Origin: Chloroflexota bacterium
GTDB lineage: Bacteria > Chloroflexota > Dehalococcoidia > Lucifugimonadales > UBA3495
NCBI GenBank assembly: GCA_028874675.1
Contig: JAPPJA010000017.1
Coordinates: forward strand, 1 to 24,772
Direction of reading: 5' to 3'
DNA length: 24,772 nt
Positions 1 to 7,950 of the stretch are shown one piece after another. Numbering within the stretch: position 1 is the stretch's first letter; each line of letters opens with the position of its first letter. Made by a program: the position numbers and the translations under genes. The notes beneath the pieces were generated by a model. The model worked only from the letters and a program-made list of their open reading frames with translations, was not told the origin of the DNA and ran no database searches.

Positions 1-464
1 CTTCCTGTAGCCGAATTTGTTTGCGCAGTGGACCCAGTGGACCCGCCAGTTCCCGTCGTCTCCGCCGGTTCAATCCCGGTCGGTTCTCCCTGGTCAGCTT
101 GCGCCTCCGCCGCGTTGTCGCCCGCTCCAACCTGTTCTGCCGCTGCCGTTCCGGGCTGGCCTCGCCTCCCTTCTCTTCCGGAAAGATTGCCTGGGTCATT
201 GGGTTGAGGGGCCTGTCCCTGGCTTGCCGAGGCCTGCCCGCCGGCAAAGCCGCCTTGCTCCCCCTGCCTGCCCGGTCCGCGCTGGCCCGCACCAGCTCCC
301 TGGCCGCCGCCAGGCAACTGGCCTGCTGTCCCCAGCCTGGGAGCCAGTTCGCTGGCGTCATCCTCCAGGGTCTGGCCGTAAATGACTCCTCCAATGAACG
401 ACCCGCCAAAACCCGCGCCCAGGAACAGGGTCAGGCCCAGGAGCACAAAGAAAGACCGGTTCAT
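1..464 (-). CDS. Gly/Gln-rich membrane-anchored protein, 3' end outside window
   Basis: The reading frame opens at an ATG at 464 and runs off the left edge with no stop, so about 154 codons are visible. A strong ribosome binding site (GGGAGGAG) lies just upstream, and the start is 10 bases after the permease stop, so it is the last visible gene of the transport operon. Residues 5-28 are hydrophobic (FFVLLGLTLFLGAGFGG), fitting a signal anchor or signal peptide. The rest is low-complexity, rich in Gly, Gln, Ala and Pro (for example GGGQGAGAGQRGPGRQG), with no cysteine lipobox and no recognisable domain in the visible part. I do not know its function. Its position suggests an extracytoplasmic accessory protein of the transporter, but this is inference. 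The Gly/Gln-rich part may only be a linker to a folded domain beyond the edge. Confidence 0.75.
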   Translation of the reverse strand, partial: MNRSFFVLLGLTLFLGAGFGGSFIGGVIYGQTLEDDASELAPRLGTAGQLPGGGQGAGAGQRGPGRQGEQGGFAGGQASASQGQAPQPNDPGNLSGREGRRGQPGTAAAEQVGAGDNAAEAQADQGEPTGIEPAETTGTGGSTGSTAQTNSATG

Positions 465-474
465 TTCTCCTCCC

Positions 475-1722
475 TTACTCGTAACGCAGCGCATCTATCG
501 GGTGCAGGCTGGCCGCCCGCATGGCCGGGTAGATGCCGAAGAACAGGCCAATTGCCGCCGAAACACCCAGGGCAAGAAGGGCGATGTCCCAGCTGAAGGC
601 AGTCTGCATCGGGTTGTTTCCCAGCAGGGGCTGCCCGTTCAGCAGTCGGGCTACGCTGGCTCCCACCATGACGCCGGCCGCTCCACCCCCCAGGCTGAGC
701 AGGGTGGCTTCCGACATGAACTGGAGCAGAATGTCCCGCCTCTTTGCTCCCATGGCCTTGCGGATGCCTATTTCCCGCGTGCGTTCAGTTACCGACACCA
801 GCATGATGTTCATAATTCCGATGCCGCCCACCAGCAGGGATATGCCCGCGATGGCCCCAAGGAATACGACAAAGGTGTTGGTGGTCTCCTCCAGGGTTTC
901 GATGGTCTGCTGCTGGTTGGTAATGACGAAGTCGTCATCGCCGGTGATGTGGTGGCGCAGGCGCAGCACCGTGGCAACCTGGCGCATTCCCGAGTCCATG
1001 GAATCAATATCCGGCATCTGAACGTTGATGGAATCGACGCTGATTTCGCCGTGAGTGGTGCGCTGGGAGTTAATTCGGTAGTAGGCGGTGGTTATGGGGA
1101 CCAGAATCTGGTTGTCCAGGTTGCCGAAGAAGCCGCCTCCCTTGCTTTTCAGAGTCCCGATGACCTCAAACTGGCGCCCATTTATCCGGATGGGTTGGCC
1201 CAGCGGGTTCCGGTTCCCGAACAGGGTCTCTTCGATGGTCTGGCCCAGCACGGCTACCTGCGAATTGTTGGCCAGTTGGCCCTCGGTTATGAAACTCCCG
1301 CTCTCTATCGGGGAATTTCGTACCTCCGAATACTCCGGAGTTACCCCGATAATCTGCACAAAGGTGTTGTTCCGCCCGGCGGTCACCTGTCCCGAGGCCC
1401 GTATTTCCGGGGCTACCGAGGTGACCGCCGGCGCAAATACCGGGTCAACCAGCGCGTAGGCGTCCTCCAGGGTCAAGGTGCCCGCGCTGCCAGCCCCGCC
1501 GCCAACCCCGCCCTGGAAAGAGTCGCCAGGCTGCACGAACAGCAGGTTGGTTCCCAGGGACTCGATGTTGGAAGTTATAGCCTGCTGGACCCCCTGGCCG
1601 ATGGCCATCAGCGAAATAACGGCGGAGACCCCGATGACAATGCCCAGCAGGGTCAGGCCCGAGCGCAGCTTGTTGGCGCCCAGGGAAACGACGGCTATGC
1701 CAAGAGTGGCCAGGGGATTCAT
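475..1722 (-). CDS. MacB/FtsX-type ABC transporter permease
   Basis: A 415-residue protein with the MacB architecture: a first transmembrane helix at about residues 20-42, a large extracytoplasmic MacB_PCD-type domain to about 240, then three helices in the C-terminal FtsX-type domain. The conserved cytoplasmic motif TERTREIGIRKAMGAKRR follows the second helix, and the protein ends in ALRYE, as is usual for this family. Such permeases work by mechanotransmission with a LolD/MacB-type ATPase and a periplasmic adaptor, exporting substrates or moving lipoproteins or peptides rather than forming a classical channel. The ATG at 1722 overlaps the ATPase stop in an ATGA junction, which implies translational coupling. 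The gene itself looks intact, whereas its ATPase partner carries an in-frame stop. The substrate cannot be told from sequence. Confidence 0.93.
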   Translation of the reverse strand: MNPLATLGIAVVSLGANKLRSGLTLLGIVIGVSAVISLMAIGQGVQQAITSNIESLGTNLLFVQPGDSFQGGVGGGAGSAGTLTLEDAYALVDPVFAPAVTSVAPEIRASGQVTAGRNNTFVQIIGVTPEYSEVRNSPIESGSFITEGQLANNSQVAVLGQTIEETLFGNRNPLGQPIRINGRQFEVIGTLKSKGGGFFGNLDNQILVPITTAYYRINSQRTTHGEISVDSINVQMPDIDSMDSGMRQVATVLRLRHHITGDDDFVITNQQQTIETLEETTNTFVVFLGAIAGISLLVGGIGIMNIMLVSVTERTREIGIRKAMGAKRRDILLQFMSEATLLSLGGGAAGVMVGASVARLLNGQPLLGNNPMQTAFSWDIALLALGVSAAIGLFFGIYPAMRAASLHPIDALRYE

Positions 1723-2423
1723 GCCGATTTCCGGTCGTCGGTTACGCGACCGTCCAGCATGGTAATTGTCCGGCGGGTGGCTGCGGCAATGTCGGGCTCG
1801 TGGGTCACGATAATGACGGTCAGGCCCTCGCGCCGGTTCAGGTCCTGGAGGATGCCAACAACTTCCTCGCTGGACTGGCTGTCCAGGTTTCCGGTGGGCT
1901 CGTCGGCCAACAGAATGCTGGGCTCCTTCACCAGGGCCCGGGCAATTCCCACCCGCTGCTGCTGGCCTCCGGAAAGTTCAACAGGCCGGTGCCCTACCCG
2001 GTCGGCCAGTCCCACCCGGTTCAAGGCCTGGAGGGAGCGCCGCCGGCGGTTATGCCCATTGCCGTACAGCAGGGGTAATTCCACGTTGGCCAGCGCGGTG
2101 AGCCGGGGCAGCAGGTTGTAGGTCTGGAAAACAAAACCTATCTTGCGGTTTCGGATGTCGGCCAGTCGGTCGTCGCTTAGCCGTCCCACGTTCTCGCCCT
2201 CCAGGTAGTATTAACCGGAAGTGGGCACGTCAAGGCAGCCGAGGATATTCATCATGGTGGACTTTCCTGAACCCGAAGCCCCCATAATTGCCACCATTTC
2301 CCCCGCCTCGATGGACACGGAAACGCCCCGGAGGGCCCCCACCTCGATGTCGCCGATCCGGTAGGTCTTGGTCACATTTCTGAGTTCAATAGTAGCCGGA
2401 GTTGTTCTCTGGTCCATAACCAT
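1719..2423 (-). pseudogene. MacB/LolD-type ABC transporter ATPase with in-frame TAA
   Basis: A 235-codon frame that would encode a complete ATPase except for a TAA at 2211-2213 (codon 71). Before the stop is Walker A (GASGSGKST, residues 48-56). After it, in the same frame, come the Q-loop (FVFQ, Q about 100), signature LSGGQ (about 150), Walker B (ILLADEP, about 174) and the switch histidine (VTHE, about 208). The stop falls between PTSG and YYLEGENV, a stretch that is continuous in relatives, so it is a point lesion rather than a frameshift. The start is taken as ATG 2423 (MVMDQ) or ATG 2417, 16-22 bases after the adaptor stop; neither has a strong binding site. The end overlaps the permease start. 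It could be a true pseudogene, a population variant or a sequencing error. A GTG at 2189 with its own binding site could allow restart, but that product lacks Walker A. Confidence 0.88.
2197..2202 (-). promoter_or_regulatory. Ribosome-binding-like GGAGGG ahead of GTG 2189
   Basis: On the minus strand GGAGGG lies 7 bases before an in-frame GTG at 2187-2189, just after the premature TAA of the ABC ATPase. It sits inside codons for LEGE, so the purine run may be chance. If used, it would let ribosomes reinitiate and make the C-terminal two thirds of the ATPase (Q-loop, signature, Walker B) without Walker A. Confidence 0.3.
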
Positions 2424-2439
2424 CAGCTGCCCGAGGCCG

Positions 2440-4812
2440 TCAGCGGCGCCCGCCTCCCCGGGTTGGCCCGCCGAATCCCCCTCCGGTGGCGCGGCGCAGG
2501 TTGCGGAAGCTGAATTCGCTGGCCCCCACATCGGCCGACTCAAAGACGATTTGGTCTCCTTCCGAGAGTCCCGATTTGACCGCTACCCAGAAATCGTCGC
2601 TGCTGCCCAGGTCCACCGATTTCTCCGCCACGCCGCCGTCGGTCAGGATGCGGACCAGGGGTTGTTCAAAGGAACCGTACAGGGCCTGCTGCGGCACCAG
2701 CAGAACGTTTCGTTCCTCCTGCAGCACAATGTTGGCCACCGCGCTCAGACCTTCCCGGGGGCGTATCCCCTCGGGCACTTCCATGCGGATTCGGATGGGG
2801 AAAGTGACGACTCCCTGCTGATTGTCGGCAACCTCGGCAATCTCCGTAACCACACCCTGCAAAAAGGTGCCGGGCAGGGCATCAAGCTGCACCTCGGCGG
2901 TTGTTCCCGGCTGCACCAGCAAGACATCGATCTCGTCCACGATGCCGTCGATCTCGACTATGGTGGGGTCAACGACTTCCATGATGGCCGCCCGGGCCTC
3001 TATTCTGTCGCCTTGCTCCACTTCAATCTCTGCCACGTAGCCGGTAAGGGGCGAAACAATAATTGCTGCCCTCAGTTCCTCTTCCGCGGTGGCAAGCCTC
3101 ACGTTGGCCCCGACGATCTTCCTTTCCGCCAGGGCAACTTCCAGCGGGTCCGGTGGGCTGGCCTGTTCCGACACCAGCTCCGACAGGCTCTCCTCGGCCC
3201 GGACCAGGGTGGCCTCGGCCAGCAGAATCTGCTGTTGCCGCAGCGAAATCTCGGCGGGGTCGGGCTGAATCTCCAGGTCCTCCAGCAGTTCGGCGTACTC
3301 TTCCAGACGTTCGGCCAGGGTAGCCTGGGCCAGTTCAAGCTGCTGGCTGTTCAGGGCCAGTTCCAGGTTATCCGGCGTCACACCCAGGTCTTCCTTGAGT
3401 TGTTCCAGGTCTTCAATGGCCTGGGCCAGGTTGGCTTCGGACAGTACGATGCGCGCCTCTCGCAAGGCCAGTTCCTGAGGATCAACCGCAGGCTGTTCCA
3501 GCTCCGCCAGGTCTCGCTCCACCACCTCCTGGTTAGCGGTGATGGCGTCGGCCCGAGCCTCCAGCGTAGCCCGTTCCAGGGCGTCGGGCCCCTGCTCCAC
3601 CTCTGCCAGGTCCACGGTTGCTTCCGCCAGCGCAACCCGGGCCAGTTCAACGTCGGTTTCCAACTCCTCCACTTCGGAAACTATGCCGAACCGGACCTCC
3701 TCCAGTTCCTCTTCCAGGTTAAACGTGTAAACTTCCCAGCGGGCGATGTTGCTGGACAGGCCCAGCCTTCCCCGATCGTAGGCTTCCTGGAGAGAACCCA
3801 GGGTCTCCCGGGCCGAAGTAAGGTCGGCCTCCAGGTCCGTTTTTTCCTGGCGGCGGTTGGTAAGGTTGGAGCCGTGAGTGTCAATGAAGGACTCCAGGGC
3901 CTGGTTGGCTTCGTCCAGCGCAATCTGCGCCTTCAGCAGATCTTGCCTTGCCTGCGCCAGGTCCCTCTCTGAGGGAGCCAGGGCGTCCAGGGAATCCTGT
4001 ATTTCCGCCAGCTCCTTTTCCGCATCGACTCGTTTCTGCAATGCCTCTGCCAGCTTCATTTCATAATCGGGTTGCAGGTTCCGGTTAATCAGTTCGTCCC
4101 GGCTGTCCGTTGCTTCCAGCAGCTTGACCCGGGCGTCGGCAATCAACTCCTCCTGGGCCCTGATATCCTGGTTGGATGGAAGCTCCGGGTTGAGCAGGTC
4201 TTCCATTTCCTCCAGCCGCTGTTGAATCAGGAGTTCGGCGACGGCAATTTCCTCCTTCTTCGCCTCAATTTCCAGCGGCCCTGGCAGCTCAGGGTCAAGG
4301 GCTTCCTCCAGCGCTTCCTGCGCCTGCTGCACTTCGAACCTGGCGGACGCCACTCCTTCCTCCGCCATGGCAAGCTCCAGGTTCCTGGTGGCCTGGGAAG
4401 AAGGCTCTCGCAGGGTGTCCAGGGCCTCCTGGGCGTCCAGCAAATCGACCTTGGCCTGGGCCACCGCCTCCTCCAGGGTCGCGATGGTAGGCGCATCCAG
4501 CCTCGCCAGTTCCTGGCCCTCGCCGACCGACTGCCCCTTTTCCACCAGGAGCTCCCCGATGGTTCCCTCTATCCCGAATCTCAGGGTTTCCCGCTCGGGA
4601 AAGGTTACGCTTCCGTTGGTGGATACCTGGTTAACAATGGCGCCGTATTGGACGGGAATCAGCTGCTGGTTGTCGGCCAGTTCGGTGGTATCGGGCTGAG
4701 TGGCATTGGAGTAAAGGAAATACACGCTGCCGGCCGACCCAAATAACACCGCAACGAGTACCAGTATCTGCCAGACAGACAGGGATTTCAGTGCGTTCCA
4801 TAACGTTTCCAT
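2440..4812 (-). CDS. HlyD/MacA-type adaptor with very long coiled coil
   Basis: A 790-residue membrane-fusion adaptor. I start it at ATG 4812 (METLWNALKS) because a GAGGA binding site lies about 7 bases upstream; an in-frame ATG at 4848 lacks this support. One transmembrane helix (about 13-35) anchors it. Residues 60-108 are the first half of a biotinyl-lipoyl-like domain (GTIGELLVEKGQSVGEGQ), and about 582-610 the second half (SPLTGYVAEIEVEQGD). Between them lies about 470 residues of Glu/Leu/Ala-rich heptad-like helix, followed by beta-barrel and membrane-proximal domains and a Gly/Arg-rich tail (GGGFGGPTRGGGRR). MacA-type proteins are usually under 400 residues, so the helical part is greatly enlarged. 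Within it, at about 443-575, a unit of roughly 37 residues recurs, each beginning near a DPxE/PDxxE motif. It lies 29 bases after the histidine kinase gene and 16 before the ATPase. It should bridge the permease to the cell surface, but its cargo is unknown. Confidence 0.9.
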   Translation of the reverse strand: METLWNALKSLSVWQILVLVAVLFGSAGSVYFLYSNATQPDTTELADNQQLIPVQYGAIVNQVSTNGSVTFPERETLRFGIEGTIGELLVEKGQSVGEGQELARLDAPTIATLEEAVAQAKVDLLDAQEALDTLREPSSQATRNLELAMAEEGVASARFEVQQAQEALEEALDPELPGPLEIEAKKEEIAVAELLIQQRLEEMEDLLNPELPSNQDIRAQEELIADARVKLLEATDSRDELINRNLQPDYEMKLAEALQKRVDAEKELAEIQDSLDALAPSERDLAQARQDLLKAQIALDEANQALESFIDTHGSNLTNRRQEKTDLEADLTSARETLGSLQEAYDRGRLGLSSNIARWEVYTFNLEEELEEVRFGIVSEVEELETDVELARVALAEATVDLAEVEQGPDALERATLEARADAITANQEVVERDLAELEQPAVDPQELALREARIVLSEANLAQAIEDLEQLKEDLGVTPDNLELALNSQQLELAQATLAERLEEYAELLEDLEIQPDPAEISLRQQQILLAEATLVRAEESLSELVSEQASPPDPLEVALAERKIVGANVRLATAEEELRAAIIVSPLTGYVAEIEVEQGDRIEARAAIMEVVDPTIVEIDGIVDEIDVLLVQPGTTAEVQLDALPGTFLQGVVTEIAEVADNQQGVVTFPIRIRMEVPEGIRPREGLSAVANIVLQEERNVLLVPQQALYGSFEQPLVRILTDGGVAEKSVDLGSSDDFWVAVKSGLSEGDQIVFESADVGASEFSFRNLRRATGGGFGGPTRGGGRR

Positions 4813-4841
4813 ATAATTGTCCTCGCCGGAAAAGACTGACG

Positions 4842-6263
4842 TCAGCAATCACCTCGATTCAAGGGGAGAGTGAAGGTAAAGGCGCTGCCCTGCCCGACAA
4901 TACTGCTTACGGTTATGGCTCCACCGTGGACCTGGACCAGGTGGCGGGCTATGGTCAGTCCCAGGCCGGCCCCACCGGTGGCCCGGGCCCGGGAGGGGTC
5001 CACGCGATACATGCGGTCGAAGATCCGTTCCAGGTCCTCCGGCGCGATTCCCGCCCCCGTATCGGCTATGGATACGGCTATATATTCGCCTTCCCGGGCG
5101 GCGCTCACCCTCACCTCGCCCCCTTCCGGCGTGTTGACTATGGCGTTTTCCAGCAGATTCCCCACTACCTGGGAAATACGGGTTCGGTCCACCTCCAAGC
5201 TGGGCAGTTCACCGGGCGCCGACAGCGTCAGGCTTATGCCTCCCGCATCGGCCCGGGGGCGAAAGGCTTCAACGGACTCTTGCAGCAGGTCCCGCAAGGA
5301 CTCGCGCTGAAGGTTCAATGCCAGGGAACCGGCTTCCGCCAGGGCCAGCAGGCGGAGGTCCTCCACCAGGGCCACCAGGTGGGCTGCCTGTTGACGGAGG
5401 GTATTTATGGTTGCCTCGTCGGGCTCCAGGAGGCCATCGTGGACTGCGTCCAGGTAGCCCTGGATATTTGACAGAGGCGTACGCAGTTCGTGAGCCAGGT
5501 CGGCGGTCAGGCTGCGGCGCTGCTGCTCGGCTGTCTCCAGATTTTCAGCCATGGTGTTGAATGTGTCGCTCAATTTGCGGAGTTCCGCCGGCCCGGATGA
5601 GGGAACCCGCTGGGCCAGGTCGCCCTGACCCAGCCGTTGAGCGGCTCCGCTCAGTGAGTGCACCGGCGCCAGGATGCGCCGCGAAACCAGGGACAAGACC
5701 AGTATTCCCCCGATGGAGGCAATCAGGCCGGTCCATAACAGGGACTTGTTGACGGCCGCCGCCACCAGCTAAATCTGGGGTGCGCGGTCCTGGCGGGTGG
5801 GGGGGGTCATAACAACAGCCCCCCCCTGTGTTTGACCATCCTCAACCTCTTCGACGCGCCGCCCCGGGCCGGCAGCCAGGAAGCCAACGGCCTGTCCCTC
5901 GACTTCAACGGGCACGCCGCTGGACCGTAAATGGCGGCCGAAGCGTTTCTTGCCCTCCTGCCGGTGAGAGTCTGCTATGACTTCACCGTCCGAGTCCGTG
6001 AGGACAAAGCGGCGCCCGTAAAAGGACCCGGCCTGCTCCAGGGATGGCTGGACTCCGCTCCAGTCCTGATTCTCCTCGTAATGACGGGCAATCATGCCGT
6101 GGACCCGTCCCACCCGAAACTCCTGGCTGCGGGCCTCGAAGCGGTTGATCTCGATGGCGGCCATCGAGCTTACCAGCGCCCCCACGGAGCCCACGGCGAG
6201 GGCAATAGTAAGGGTGAAGGCCAGAATCAGCCGGAACTGCAGACCTCGGAACCAACTAGGCAT
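4842..6263 (-). pseudogene. Sensor histidine kinase with in-frame TAG
   Basis: A 474-codon frame encoding a BaeS-like membrane histidine kinase interrupted by TAG at 5769-5771 (codon 165). The N-terminal part starts at ATG 6263 (MPSWFRGLQF) and overlaps the response regulator stop by 8 bases. It holds a transmembrane helix and an extracytoplasmic sensor region (ARHYEENQDWSG). After the stop, in the same frame, are the second helix (SLLWTGLIASIGGILVLSLV), a HAMP domain, the phospho-acceptor box with His about 258 (LAHELRTPLSN), the N box (LLENAIVN), G1 (IADTGAGI) and G2 (GGAGLGLTIARHL). The lesion is just before the second helix, so the N-terminal product would be a one-helix sensor with no kinase. 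GTG 5765 could restart, but no binding site precedes it. A G8/C8 hairpin lies 28 bases upstream of the stop. Pseudogene, variant and sequence error are all possible. Confidence 0.88.
5799..5826. repeat. G8-12nt-C8 perfect hairpin inside kinase gene
   Basis: A run of eight G (5799-5806) and a run of eight C (5819-5826) are separated by 12 bases, so they can pair perfectly. On the minus strand they fall in the codons for GGAVVMTPP, shortly before the second transmembrane helix. Such homopolymers are prone to slippage in replication and to length errors in sequencing. Here the frames on both sides agree, so no net frameshift is seen. Confidence 0.85.
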
Positions 6264-6942
6264 TGCCAAGCCGGTACCCCATCCCGTATATGGTGTGGAT
6301 GTACCTGGCGCCGCCCAGGGGCTTTTCAAGCTTGCGGCGCAGGCTGTAGATGTGGGTATCTACGGTACGGTCGAACCCGTCAAAGTCCTGCCCCAGCGCC
6401 CGGTCAATGATCTGTTCCCGCGAGAACACGCGTCCGGGCTCCCGCAGCAGCAGCGCCAGCAGGCGGAATTCGGTAGGGGTGAGCGATACCGGCCGGTCTC
6501 CCGCCATTGCCTTACGGTCCCGCAGGTTTATGCGGAGGGGGCCAAAGGCAAGCTCGCCGCCGCCATCGGAATCGTCCCTGCCGCTCCGGCGAAGGACGGC
6601 GTTTACCCGGGCGGCCAGCTCCCGGGGCCGGAAGGGCTTGGTGACGTAGTCGTCGGCGCCCAGGCCAAGACCGGTCAGCAGGTCGTCTTCCTCCACCCGG
6701 GCCGTGAGCATTACGATGGGCACGTCGGACTCGGCGCGGAGTTCCCGGCAGATTTCCCTCCCGTCCATTCCCGGCAGCATCAGGTCCAGCACCACCAGGT
6801 CGGGATCCGATTCACGGGCCCGGGCCAGCCCTTCCGGGCCGGTGGCTTCCGAAAGCACCTCATGACCGTCATTGGCCAGGTAAAGCCGTACCAACTCCGA
6901 GGTGTGGGGGTCGTCTTCAATTATCAGTACTTTGCTGGGCAA
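6256..6942 (-). CDS. OmpR/PhoB-family response regulator
   Basis: A 228-residue two-domain transcription factor. The receiver domain (about 1-120) has the acidic pair D10/D11, phospho-acceptor D53 (VVLDLMLPGMDG), T80 (VMLTAR) and K102 (VTKPF). The C-terminal winged helix (about 130-226) has the OmpR signature PTEFRLLALLLREPG, HIYSLRRKLEKP and the terminal YGMGYRL. The start is a TTG at 6942 with GAGGT about 9 bases upstream. The ten bases TCCGGCGAGG there also precede the adaptor gene start. It lies 23 bases after the YceI-type lipoprotein gene and its stop overlaps the kinase start by 8 bases, so kinase and regulator are a coupled pair. It probably controls the flanking transport operon, which is inferred from position. 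All catalytic residues are present, but its partner kinase is interrupted. Confidence 0.96.
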   Translation of the reverse strand: MPSKVLIIEDDPHTSELVRLYLANDGHEVLSEATGPEGLARARESDPDLVVLDLMLPGMDGREICRELRAESDVPIVMLTARVEEDDLLTGLGLGADDYVTKPFRPRELAARVNAVLRRSGRDDSDGGGELAFGPLRINLRDRKAMAGDRPVSLTPTEFRLLALLLREPGRVFSREQIIDRALGQDFDGFDRTVDTHIYSLRRKLEKPLGGARYIHTIYGMGYRLGNA

Positions 6943-6965
6943 AGCTCTAACCTCGCCGGAGCGGA

Positions 6966-7877
6966 TTATGGCGCGACGGGAACCGCCGACAGCAGCGCTT
7001 CCACCTGTACTTCGTCCTTCACCTGTATCCGCCCGGGAATATTGGGGGGCGGGAGTTCCAGTTCCTGCCAGGTGAAGGTCGTCCGTCCCAGTACAAAGAG
7101 CTTGTCCGGGTCCCTGCGGGCCTGTACCTGGAAGGTTATGGGTTTCGTCACGCCCTGGATGGTCAGTTCTCCCTGGACTTCCCGGGCTATCTCCTCCCCT
7201 TCGGGCAAGGGATGGGGCAGGTCGCCCAGGCTGGTTACGGTGAAGGTGGCGGTTCGGTCGTCGGGGAACATGCGGTTGCGGACATACCCGTCCCGCCGGT
7301 CGGAATCGCTGGTCATGGAGTGGAGGTCCAGCTCAATTACCGAAGGCTGCCCGTCCAGGTAGATGGTCCCGGACAGTCCCGTGGTACGCATAACCGCGTC
7401 ATTGGGAAGATCCAGCCAGGCCAGTTTCTCGTTGACAGTAAAGGTAGCTTCCGACCCCTCACCAATGGCAAAGCCCGTGCCGGCAGCGGCTTCAGGGGCT
7501 TCGGCCGGAAGGCTCGGAGCTTCGGTGGCGGGGCTTTCCGGCAGCGTGGTTGGCGATGGTTCAGGAGCCGCGGCAGTGGCAGTCTCGACCGGGGCGGCCG
7601 TAGGTGAGTCGGCCGGGCTGCTGGCAGTGGCGGTGGGCTGCGGGGTGGCAGTTGCCGCCGGAGAGTCTGTCGCCGGGGCCGGCTGCTGGGCGGCAGCCGA
7701 AGTTGCCTGGGGCGCCGCCGGAGCTGACGGCTCTGCCGGCTGGGCGGTCGGCTGCGAACTTTCCCCGCAAGCCGTTAAGCCGGTAACCAGCAGCGCCAGA
7801 AGGACAAACACCGCCGGAACTACCCGCCCGCCGTTACCCGCTTTGATGTTGAACGCATTGCCTGGTATTGCTCGCAT
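6966..7877 (-). CDS. YceI-domain lipoprotein
   Basis: A 303-residue predicted lipoprotein. The signal peptide ends in a lipobox with lipidated Cys37 (VTGLTAC). Residues 40-130 are a disordered linker rich in Ala, Pro, Thr and Ser. Residues about 136-303 match the YceI-like lipocalin fold: the opening FAIGEGSEATFTVNEKL, the central SGTIYLDGQPSVIELDL, the DRRDGYVRNRMF motif and VQGELTIQGVTKPITFQV. YceI proteins bind isoprenoid-like lipids in a beta-barrel, and the true ligand is often unknown. ATG 7877 has GTGAGGAT immediately upstream as binding site. It is followed 23 bases later by the response regulator, so an envelope lipid-binding protein is co-transcribed with a two-component system and a MacB-like transporter. 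That pairing suggests a role in lipid or hydrophobic-compound handling at the cell surface (inference). Confidence 0.92.
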   Translation of the reverse strand: MRAIPGNAFNIKAGNGGRVVPAVFVLLALLVTGLTACGESSQPTAQPAEPSAPAAPQATSAAAQQPAPATDSPAATATPQPTATASSPADSPTAAPVETATAAAPEPSPTTLPESPATEAPSLPAEAPEAAAGTGFAIGEGSEATFTVNEKLAWLDLPNDAVMRTTGLSGTIYLDGQPSVIELDLHSMTSDSDRRDGYVRNRMFPDDRTATFTVTSLGDLPHPLPEGEEIAREVQGELTIQGVTKPITFQVQARRDPDKLFVLGRTTFTWQELELPPPNIPGRIQVKDEVQVEALLSAVPVAP

Positions 7878-7950
7878 ATCCTCACTACTGCCCTGGTCTT
7901 TGATTAAGTAAGCCTGTTCCTTGATTCATCGAGATTGAAACAGCTTGCCG

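Noticed and set aside
382..2121. Long plus-strand open frame over the permease and ATPase
   Set aside because: It lies opposite genes with clear motifs, has no binding site or domain, and is explained by high GC third-position bias. The same holds for 2368-3972, 6094-7362, 11808-12812, 19503-20672 and 22463-23416 on the plus strand.
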